This document shows, piece after piece, positions 9,801-16,625 of a stretch of DNA of 64,000 nucleotides. Each line of letters begins with the position of its first letter. Within the stretch, counting starts at the first letter, position 1. Origin of the DNA: Candidatus Zixiibacteriota bacterium (GTDB lineage: Bacteria > Zixibacteria > MSB-5A5 > GN15 > FEB-12); the NCBI GenBank assembly GCA_022571985.1, contig JACZWU010000002.1, positions 424,136 through 488,135 on the forward strand, given 5' to 3'. A model generated the notes under the pieces. The model saw only the letters and a program-made list of their open reading frames with translations, had not been told where the DNA came from and did not search any database. A program made the position numbers and the translations under genes.

Positions 9801-9967
9801 TGGCCGTCATATTCGGTCTGAATGATTACCTGGACATCGGACAGATCCGGTATGGCGTCAACAGCAATGTTATTGGCGGCGAAATATCCGGCGAATAAAG
9901 TCAGCACCAAAAAAGTAAGCACCAGCCAGCGGTTATTTATCGAATATTCAATAAGTTTGTTTATCAT
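6851..9967 (-). CDS. cusA: CusA-type heavy-metal RND efflux pump
   Basis: A 1038-residue inner-membrane proton-driven pump of the HME-RND class, with 12 predicted spans and two large periplasmic loops. The proton-relay D405 sits in GVMVDASIVMVENAHK. Three Met residues match the Cu(I)/Ag(I) cluster of E. coli CusA: M615 (DPAPLTMLETT), M656 (NSWTMPIR) and M664 (RIDMLATG). This argues for monovalent copper or silver rather than the Zn/Co/Cd of CzcA. The ATG is preceded by AGGAG. It lies 12 bases downstream of the adaptor gene, in an operon with a TolC-like channel, giving a complete tripartite efflux system. Confidence 0.95.
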   Translation of the reverse strand: MINKLIEYSINNRWLVLTFLVLTLFAGYFAANNIAVDAIPDLSDVQVIIQTEYDGQPPQVVEDQVTYPISSAMLAVPGAKTVRGYSYYGLSFVYIIFEDGTDIYWARSRILEYLSQVSDRIPEGVTPKLGPDATGVGWVYQYALVDKENKHDLAELRSLQDWILKYELSSLKGVAEVASVGGYVRQYQVEVDPQKLEFHDISLHHVISAIKKSSGAAGGRLIELGETEFMVRSEEYFTSLDDLATIPIKMMSNGVPLLLSSVANIQYGPEIRRGVAELDGEGETVGGIIVMRFGENAREVIDRVKVRLAELAASFPDGVEVVVVYDRSALIDRATVNLRNTLIEEILIVVLITFLFLLHVRSTIIAVVTLPAGVGLSLLTMHLLGINANIMSLGGIAIAIGVMVDASIVMVENAHKHLERDAGKISRNESIIAAAKEVGPALFFSLLIITISFLPILALEGQSGRLFKPLAYAKTFAMAASALLSITVIPAMIALFLKGKIRSEKKNPISRISIALYKPVISLALKHRIITMVITVLILLVSIFPLLNLGSEFLPPLNEGDLLYMPTTLPGISIRKAKELLQQTDRIIMSFPEVERVFGKVGRAETATDPAPLTMLETTIKLKPSDQWRKGMTPQKLINELDRAIQFPGLTNSWTMPIRTRIDMLATGIKTPVGIKVMGPNLDSLNNIAQRIEASVKEMPGVRTVFAERITGGNYLDIDIDRFKAAAYGLTVGDVQKTIASAIGGMNISYNIEGRERYSVNVRYPRELRDSPEAIKNVLIDTPAKGRVPLGHLADIRFAKGATMIKSENARPTAWVYVDLTGTDIGNFVEAARRKVRAEVTLPEGYSLVWSGQYENILSVREKMKVILPLTLFIVFFLLYLHFKNLSDCLIVLLTLPFALVGGIWLFYFLGYNTSVAVYVGFIALAGLATETGVVMLVYLEEAKKRYKREGRLNSADDLKSAVMEGAVERVRPKLMTVATTLIALLPIMFSHGAGSAVMQRIAAPMIGGLISSTALTLVVVPVLFYIINKNRITSEVE

Positions 9968-9979
9968 TAAAGTAAACTC

Positions 9980-11509
9980 CTAATGGTGTTGGTGAGCATT
10001 GCTCCCACCTGAATTGCTGGCGATTGCTTCGTTAAGCCTGGTTTCGCTGTCGAGCATAAATTGTCCGGAAACTACAACCATTTCGCCGGTCTCAAGCCCC
10101 TCAAGTACTTCAACCAGGTCGCCGTCTGCGACCATGCCGGTCTTGATGTCTCTGGCTCTAAACTCTCCGGGCGCGGTTTCAATAAAGACCAGCTGGCGCA
10201 TACCTGAGTTGATGATAGCTGAGCGGGGAATAACCATTGACGGCCCTGGCAATTGACTCTTGATATTTACTTCTGCAAACATTTTGGGTTTCAAGGTTCC
10301 CTGCTGATTGTCAATTTCGACACGAATCTCAGCTTGACGGTTACTGTTGAGAAACGGCGAGACATATGTAATTCTCGAAATAATTTTGCTGCCGATCAAA
10401 GATGGTGAAGTGATAGTTACTTCCTGCCCGACACTTATATAGGGCAGGTCCTGCTCATAGATATAGGCCGAGATCCAGACAGATGACACATTCGCTATCC
10501 TGAACAATTCCTGACCTATGAAAATATGATCACCTTCTTGCACGAACTTGTCGGTTACTATCCCGGTATAAGGCGACTCGATAGTCATGGTCATCGCAGC
10601 CTCACCCGAATCATTAAGACGCTTTATCTGTTCGTCTGTAATGTCCCAATTTCTAAGACGACTATAGGTGGCTCCCAGTAATCTTGGCCGTACAGTTGAG
10701 CTTCTTCCATCTTTGGAATCAAACCCTTTAAGTGCTATCAGGTATTCATTCTGGGCGGCGACCAATTCGGGTGAGTAAATTTCAAGCAACGGTTCACCTG
10801 ATTTAACATGTACGCCCGTTTCATTAATGTAGAGTTTTTCCACGTATCCCCGGATTTTGAGATTTACAGAGAATTGCTCAGATTCGCGATAGGACACTTG
10901 TCCGTAGGCACGAATAGTTCTGGTTAGTTTCTTATAGTCAACTTTTGTTGTAGCCACGGCCATATTCTGGCGGGTAGTTGGGTCAATCAATACCACGCCA
11001 TCACCTATACCACTGGCAACTTTGGGGACAAGGTTCATATTACAGATGGGGCAGATGCCGGGTTCGTTGGTGACTACTTGCGGGTGCATGCCGCAAGTGT
11101 ATTGCTGGACCTTGCTGTCTGGCTCGGAACTACTTACCGCTTCGGGCATATTATCCATGGTGGAACTGCTTTCCATTTCAGAATGGTCATGAGCTGCTTC
11201 ATTCGGAACCAGATTCATATTACACTCCGGACAAAGTCCGGGTTCGTGCGAAGTAACTTCTGGATGCATGGGACAAGTATAGACCTGATCTGAGCTACCC
11301 GAAGAATCTTCTTTCGGTACTAGATTCATATTGCACTCCGGACAAAGTCCGGGTTCGTCTGAAACAACTTCAGGATGCATGGGACAAGTATAGAGCTGTG
11401 ACGATTCGGCCTTCGCCTTTTCGTCTGTCTTTTGATCTGAACAGCCCGCTACAATAACCAGAGCCGCTATTGCCAAAAGCATTATCGCCAAGTAAGTTTT
11501 CTTTTTCAT
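9980..11509 (-). CDS. cusB: CusB-type periplasmic adaptor lipoprotein with three heavy-metal-binding modules
   Basis: A membrane-fusion protein of about 509 residues. A signal peptide ends in the lipobox VAGC, so it is a lipoprotein. Within the first 175 residues are three copies of a short metal-binding module built on CxMHPxV...PGxCPxCNMNLVPK (Cys, Met and His ligands). The barrel-sandwich and beta-barrel adaptor domains follow, and the protein ends in a His-rich tail (SNAHQHH). It joins CusA to the outer-membrane channel and probably captures metal. Three tandem modules are more than the single copy usual in this family. The start with GGAAAG upstream was chosen over an ATG five codons earlier. 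It begins four bases after the TolC-like gene. Confidence 0.92.
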   Translation of the reverse strand: MKKKTYLAIMLLAIAALVIVAGCSDQKTDEKAKAESSQLYTCPMHPEVVSDEPGLCPECNMNLVPKEDSSGSSDQVYTCPMHPEVTSHEPGLCPECNMNLVPNEAAHDHSEMESSSTMDNMPEAVSSSEPDSKVQQYTCGMHPQVVTNEPGICPICNMNLVPKVASGIGDGVVLIDPTTRQNMAVATTKVDYKKLTRTIRAYGQVSYRESEQFSVNLKIRGYVEKLYINETGVHVKSGEPLLEIYSPELVAAQNEYLIALKGFDSKDGRSSTVRPRLLGATYSRLRNWDITDEQIKRLNDSGEAAMTMTIESPYTGIVTDKFVQEGDHIFIGQELFRIANVSSVWISAYIYEQDLPYISVGQEVTITSPSLIGSKIISRITYVSPFLNSNRQAEIRVEIDNQQGTLKPKMFAEVNIKSQLPGPSMVIPRSAIINSGMRQLVFIETAPGEFRARDIKTGMVADGDLVEVLEGLETGEMVVVSGQFMLDSETRLNEAIASNSGGSNAHQHH

Positions 11510-11513
11510 TATA

Positions 11514-12785
11514 TTACTTTCCATATTCTTTGCCGGTCAGTTCATCAAGAACCGCTAGTGTCTGATGGAACTGTTTGACAAGGTTTAAATGTGCCAGTCT
11601 GGAATTTAGCAGTATAATCTGATCATCCATTACCGCCTTAAGATCAATCTGGCCGACTTCATGGGCGGCAAAGGCAGCCTCGAAAGCCGCTTCTGCCAGG
11701 GGGATGATAGTTGTTTGATACTGTTTCACCTGCTTGTGAAGGCTCCTAAGTTGTTGCTGAGTATCCTTGATTGATTGCTGTAACACAATACTGATAGACT
11801 TTTCTTCTGCCTGCGTGGCCAATAGTTCCTGCTGCTTAGCCCGAACCTCGTTTTTCTGCCTGGCAAAGAACCATAGCGGAACCGACAGGCCAACTTTGAA
11901 AGAGAGAAAATCTTCGCCGCCTATTGGTTCGGTCAACTTGTCACTTCGGATTCTATAATCAATTCCCAGCATGAAGTCCGGTAAATATTTGGAACGTGCC
12001 AAAGACTCTTTATCTTTGGCAGCCTTAACGTTAAAACGGGCTCTAGCCAGATTGGGGCTGCCTGTTACTGCATTTATCTCTACTGGTAATAGCGCCTCAA
12101 TTTCAAGCGGCAGTAACGCTGCAATATCTGCAGATACGGTAAAAGTATCATTGGTCAAGTGTCCCAGTTTCAACAAAGAGGACTTTTGATTGGATTCAGA
12201 CTGCATCTTTTTGTTGCTCAATTCTGCGCTTTTTATTTCTGAAGTAATTACCTCTTCAAGAGAACTTTCACCGTTGGCATATCTGGTCTCAATAAACTCT
12301 ATTATGTCTTTACTTATTTTTATGTTTTCGTCTATCAAATACGTCGCCAGTACCCAATAGGAATAGTCGAAATAAACTTCTTTTACCTGACGTACCACCA
12401 TATTACGGGCGATTTTCACATTTTCTGACTGAACATCCGAAATCGAATGTGCCAGTCGAGACTTGGCCGACAATTTGCCCGGCCAGGGAATCGGCTGCAT
12501 AAATCCAATAGACTTGCCGGACATGGGCGTCTGGTCGAATGACAAAGATGAACGCGGCATGTTCGAAGCAGCGAATGTCAGTTGCGGGTCAGGCAGAGCG
12601 CCGGCCGCTTTCGCTGCAAAATCAGCAGAGCTGTGCCTGTACTTGGCAGCGATTATATTGGTGTTGTTGTTCAGCGCTTTTTGTATTAAAGAGTCAAGCG
12701 CCTGTGGCCCGCCAAAACTTTGTGCTCCCGGCATGCTGAGAAAAATTAGCAGCAGGGCAGACCGGAAAAATCCTCTTATAGCCAT
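11514..12785 (-). CDS. TolC/CusC-family outer-membrane efflux protein
   Basis: A 423-residue outer-membrane factor with an N-terminal signal peptide and the alternating long coiled-coil helices of the TolC fold. Diagnostic segments include FAASNMPRSSLSFDQTPM, MQPIPWPGKL (the PxPWPGKL motif common in CusC/CzcC-like channels) and GEDFLSFKVGLSVPLWF in the second half-repeat. It forms the exit duct of the efflux system encoded by the next two genes. GGAG precedes the ATG. The gap to the Cys-rich gene upstream is 79 bases, so the operon probably starts there. Confidence 0.92.
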   Translation of the reverse strand: MAIRGFFRSALLLIFLSMPGAQSFGGPQALDSLIQKALNNNTNIIAAKYRHSSADFAAKAAGALPDPQLTFAASNMPRSSLSFDQTPMSGKSIGFMQPIPWPGKLSAKSRLAHSISDVQSENVKIARNMVVRQVKEVYFDYSYWVLATYLIDENIKISKDIIEFIETRYANGESSLEEVITSEIKSAELSNKKMQSESNQKSSLLKLGHLTNDTFTVSADIAALLPLEIEALLPVEINAVTGSPNLARARFNVKAAKDKESLARSKYLPDFMLGIDYRIRSDKLTEPIGGEDFLSFKVGLSVPLWFFARQKNEVRAKQQELLATQAEEKSISIVLQQSIKDTQQQLRSLHKQVKQYQTTIIPLAEAAFEAAFAAHEVGQIDLKAVMDDQIILLNSRLAHLNLVKQFHQTLAVLDELTGKEYGK

Positions 12786-12864
12786 AATAAAACTCCACTT
12801 TCATAAATGGTTGAATTGAAATAATAGGCATGGCTATGCCCGTAATTCGACTATAAAGGATTTT

Positions 12865-13293
12865 TTAAATTAAAAAAGCTGAGTTGGAAATATATAACGG
12901 GGGAGAGTGAAGAGTCTTTATGAGATTATCAGATATTACCCAAGTTGGTTTCTCTGACAGCCTGTTGGCAATTGTGGCATCGCAAATATCACTGTTTTGA
13001 TTTAGCTCAAATTTGTTCTGGATATCTGCTTGAAAAGGCGCCGGAATTGACGGCTGAGACTGTTCCACTTTACAGGGGCAGTTATCTGACTGTACTAATT
13101 CTTTGATTGGACAGCTGTCACTATCTTTCTCAGCCGGGCAGCAGCAGCAACCAGACTTATTGTCCATCATTGCAGTCTGATTATGAAGAGTTACGGCCTG
13201 CAATACAGGCGTAGCCATCAGGCAGATAGCCACTATTATAGTGGGCAGCATAGTGGTCAGAAATCTCAATTTGTTTGAACGTATTTCTTTCAT
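12865..13293 (-). CDS. Small secreted Cys-rich protein, putative metal binder
   Basis: A protein of about 142 residues beginning at an ATG after GAGAG. The frame is open another 49 codons upstream, but the hydrophobic stretch FLTTMLPTIIVAICLM then sits where a signal peptide should be only with the shorter start. After the signal come nine cysteines in a short region: SGCCCCPAEKDSDSCP, then a CPC pair, then a later single Cys. The rest is low-complexity and polar. It is the first gene of the copper/silver efflux operon, so a periplasmic metal sensor, chaperone or sponge is likely. I recognise no family, although small Cys-rich proteins of this kind often accompany cus-like operons. Confidence 0.65.
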   Translation of the reverse strand: MKEIRSNKLRFLTTMLPTIIVAICLMATPVLQAVTLHNQTAMMDNKSGCCCCPAEKDSDSCPIKELVQSDNCPCKVEQSQPSIPAPFQADIQNKFELNQNSDICDATIANRLSEKPTWVISDNLIKTLHSPPLYISNSAFLI

Positions 13294-13498
13294 ATGAAAA
13301 TCTCTCAGCCTTTTTAACGCAAAAGGCCGAATAAAGTTTCCTATAATCTTATCGGCAGTATAATAGGAACTGTTCACTATTGAAACGGTATAAAACCAGC
13401 CTTCTTGACTCAAAAAAGGCAATATTGGAAAATTTTCCATTATAGCTTATATTCTTTTGTAATCAGCAAAATTTACTATCTAATTAAGGAGAAATCCG

Positions 13499-16465
13499 AT
13501 GTTTCGAACTATCTTTCTTGCAGTCACCCTAATTTGCATCTTTTTAGGCTCTTCATTTGCCGCCGTGCCTCAGCTAATCAATTATCAGGGCGTTCTGTCC
13601 GACAGTACCGGGGCTCCTCTCGATGGCACATTTGACATTACTTTTAGTATCTACAATGAGCCTGCATCCGGTACTGCTTTCTGGGAAGAAACGCACATTG
13701 GAGAACCAGTAAACGACGGCCTGTTCGCGGTCGTTCTTGGCTCCATAACGCCCTTAGGGTCCGGAAAGTCTGCCGCCTCACATGAATTCTGGCTGGGCAT
13801 TACTATTGGATCGGATCCGGAGCTGTCACCTCGTTCCCAGTTGATTTCTGTACCTTTTGCATTTGAGGCAAGCAATGCTGATACGGCTCAATACGCTTAC
13901 CAGTCAGGTTCAGCTGGCTCAGCCGATACAGCTCAATACGCTTACCAGTCAGGTTCAGCTGATACTGCTCTATACTCTCATCAGTCAGGTTCGGTTGATA
14001 CAGCACAGTTTGCTTTTGATTCACGCTATAGTGACACCTCCAACTATGCCTGGCAATCGAAGTTTTCTGATACTGCTGTTTACTCTGAGACAAGTCTGAT
14101 GGCTGATACAGCTAATCATGCGCTAAGTATTGCAAATAACAGCGTAGATAGCTCCAGGATAATTGACAACTCGGTAGTTTCGGCAGACATAAAAAACGCT
14201 ACTATCATTGGAGCCGACATAGCTTCAAATACCATAACTGGCATTCAAATTGCGCCCAACGTAGTAACTTCGGTCGAAATAACAGATGGAACGATTCAAC
14301 TCGGCGACTTATCAAATATGGGTGCAGCCGATGGCCAGGTTCTCAAGTGGGACACGGCAGCCTCAAGCTGGACCGTCGCCAATGACGAAAGCGGTGGCGG
14401 GGGAGGCGGCGGCGGCTGGACAGACGACGGCACGGTTCTTCGTTTGACCACGGCCGATGATTCGGTAGGTATCGGAACAGCCGCTCCGGCTGAGAAGCTC
14501 CATGTCGTAGGAAACTTTCTGGTGACCGGGAAGGCGGCGATCGGCCCTGGAAATGTAAACACAGGGGCTAACGCCTTTGTTGCCGGAACCAATAATACTG
14601 CCAATAATAGTAATGCTACAGTTGGAGGAGGTTTCGGAAACAGTGCCAGCGGTGAATCGTCAACGGTTAGTGGTGGTTCCGGAAACAACGCCAGCGGTCA
14701 TCGTTCGGCGATTGGCGGGGGCAGCGGTAACAATGCTGCCGGTTGGCGTTCGACAGTCGCAGGAGGAGAAAGCAATTCCGCCAGCGGATTCTACTCTGAA
14801 GTTGGCGGTGGAATTAGCAATATTGCCAGCGGTGAATCATCAACAATTAGCGGAGGAGAATTGGGCACAGCAAGCGGTCGATATTCTTCGGTTGGCGGCG
14901 GCTATGGGAATCAGGCTGACAGCGTCTATTCAACCGTAGGTGGTGGGTTTCAGAATACCGCAAGTGGCTACGCCTCAACTGTCGCTGGTGGCAGGAACAA
15001 CAGTGCCAGCGGCGACTCCGCGTCAATAGGAGGCGGGTCAGGCAACGTTGCATCGGGTAAGAATTCTTCTGTTTCCGGGGGCGGCTCCGGAACTGCCAGC
15101 GGTGATTTTGCTGTAGTTGCCGGCGGCAGTAACAACGTAGCCAGTGGCGATTCTTCTTTTATAGGCGGTGGTTCTAAAAATTCGGCCTCAGGTCTTAATG
15201 CAGTAGTATCAGGCGGGAAGTATGACAGCGCCAATGGCGACTATGCTTTCGTTGGCGGTGGCTTTTTCAATAAGGCTGTCGGCGAAAAATCTACGGTTAG
15301 CGGCGGATCTTTTAACTCCTCCAGCGCCTTTAACTCTACTGTGGGCGGAGGCTCATCTAATAATGCCGGCGGATTCGGTGCGACAATAGCTGGTGGCGGA
15401 GCCAATACCTCAAGCGGAGAATACTCTGCAATCGGCGGTGGTCGCAATAATACGGCCAATAACACAAATTCAACAGTAGGAGGCGGCTGGTTTAATATGT
15501 CCAGTGGCCATAGTTCCGCAGTCAGCGGCGGCTGGTTTAACAGTGCCAGCGGGGATTCATCTTTTATCGGCGGTGGAGTCCGAAACGCTGCCCTGGGAAT
15601 AAACTCGACTGTTGCCGGGGGTTGGGGAGATACCGCCAGCGGTAACTTTGCTACAATTGCAGGCGGTCAAGCCAACTTCGCCGGAGGTTCTCACTCTTCT
15701 ATTGGAGGTGGAACCTTTGACAGCGCTACCGGTACTTCTTCCACGATAAGCGGTGGAGCGTTCAATATTGCCAGCGGTACTTCTTCTACAGTCAGCGGCG
15801 GCTCCGATAACACGGCTAGTGCACAATTTGCTACGGTCAGTGGTGGTCGTGCAAACCTTGCACAGGGAGTTGCTGCGACTGTACTTGGCGGCATTAATAA
15901 CTCCGCGCTTGGTATTTCATCAATCGCAGCCGGAAATAATGCCAAGGCCAACCATAACGGGTCAATTATTTTCGTAGCCAATTTTGATATAACCTTAGCG
16001 GATTCAATCAGCTCTGGGGGTGACGAGCAGATGGTCCTGCGCGTCGATGGCGGGCTTTACCTGACTAATATTTCTGAAATTGCGCCCTATGATCCAGCCA
16101 ATATCATAACCTCAAGAGGGGGAGCCTACTTAAGTGGTAACGGCACAACCTGGACAAATGCCTCCGACAAGAATCAAAAAGAAAACTTTACTGCTATTGA
16201 TCGCGAAGAACTGCTGGAAAAAATATCAGCGCTGCCAATTTCTCGCTGGAACTACAAAGATGAGAGTCCCGGCATTCAGCACATCGGACCAGTGGCGCAG
16301 GATTTCTATGTGCTCTTCGGTGTTGGTGCCGACGATAAGCACATTTCCACAATCGACCCTTCAGGGATTTCACTGGCAGCAATACAGGCATTGATAGCTG
16401 AAAACGAAGTGCTAAAACAGCGATTACTACGTCTTGAAGAACTGGTATACAAGCAGGCCGAGTAG
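13499..16465 (+). CDS. Giant head-repeat surface protein with C-terminal S74 intramolecular chaperone
   Basis: A 988-residue secreted protein. Signal peptide 1-21; N-terminal beta domain to about 125; several short repeats of the form SADTAQYAYQSG at about 125-205; a Gly-rich hinge (eight Gly in a row) followed by DDSVGIGTAAPAEKLHV; then about thirty repeats of 14-16 residues of the type GGGxxNxASGxxSTVxGG (about 355-820) that match the YadA-head left-handed beta-roll. The C terminus has a peptidase S74 domain (ASDKNQKENFTAI with Ser-Asp and Lys, then IGPVAQDF) ending in a coiled coil. In S74 proteins the chaperone drives trimerisation and then cleaves itself off. The likely product is a trimeric fibre on the cell surface. 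AAGGAGA precedes the ATG. Confidence 0.88.
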   Translation: MFRTIFLAVTLICIFLGSSFAAVPQLINYQGVLSDSTGAPLDGTFDITFSIYNEPASGTAFWEETHIGEPVNDGLFAVVLGSITPLGSGKSAASHEFWLGITIGSDPELSPRSQLISVPFAFEASNADTAQYAYQSGSAGSADTAQYAYQSGSADTALYSHQSGSVDTAQFAFDSRYSDTSNYAWQSKFSDTAVYSETSLMADTANHALSIANNSVDSSRIIDNSVVSADIKNATIIGADIASNTITGIQIAPNVVTSVEITDGTIQLGDLSNMGAADGQVLKWDTAASSWTVANDESGGGGGGGGWTDDGTVLRLTTADDSVGIGTAAPAEKLHVVGNFLVTGKAAIGPGNVNTGANAFVAGTNNTANNSNATVGGGFGNSASGESSTVSGGSGNNASGHRSAIGGGSGNNAAGWRSTVAGGESNSASGFYSEVGGGISNIASGESSTISGGELGTASGRYSSVGGGYGNQADSVYSTVGGGFQNTASGYASTVAGGRNNSASGDSASIGGGSGNVASGKNSSVSGGGSGTASGDFAVVAGGSNNVASGDSSFIGGGSKNSASGLNAVVSGGKYDSANGDYAFVGGGFFNKAVGEKSTVSGGSFNSSSAFNSTVGGGSSNNAGGFGATIAGGGANTSSGEYSAIGGGRNNTANNTNSTVGGGWFNMSSGHSSAVSGGWFNSASGDSSFIGGGVRNAALGINSTVAGGWGDTASGNFATIAGGQANFAGGSHSSIGGGTFDSATGTSSTISGGAFNIASGTSSTVSGGSDNTASAQFATVSGGRANLAQGVAATVLGGINNSALGISSIAAGNNAKANHNGSIIFVANFDITLADSISSGGDEQMVLRVDGGLYLTNISEIAPYDPANIITSRGGAYLSGNGTTWTNASDKNQKENFTAIDREELLEKISALPISRWNYKDESPGIQHIGPVAQDFYVLFGVGADDKHISTIDPSGISLAAIQALIAENEVLKQRLLRLEELVYKQAE

Positions 16466-16625
16466 TCTATATTGCCTGACTGTCTGAATATGTCTGCTGC
16501 TCCATCTTGTGAACAGGACGGCCCGGCAACTATGTTCAATTCCGCTTTGTTTAGTTGCCACGATTCCCGGCATGAATTATCTTGAGAATTCATGTCAATT
16601 GTTTTAGACGAAAGTTCTTTTCATA

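Noticed and set aside
13860..15900. Tandem DNA repeats as a mobile element or CRISPR
   Set aside because: They are in-frame coding repeats of the surface protein.
14296..15981. Several long minus-strand frames opposite the repeat protein
   Set aside because: They are Pro-rich shadows of the Gly-rich coding repeats.
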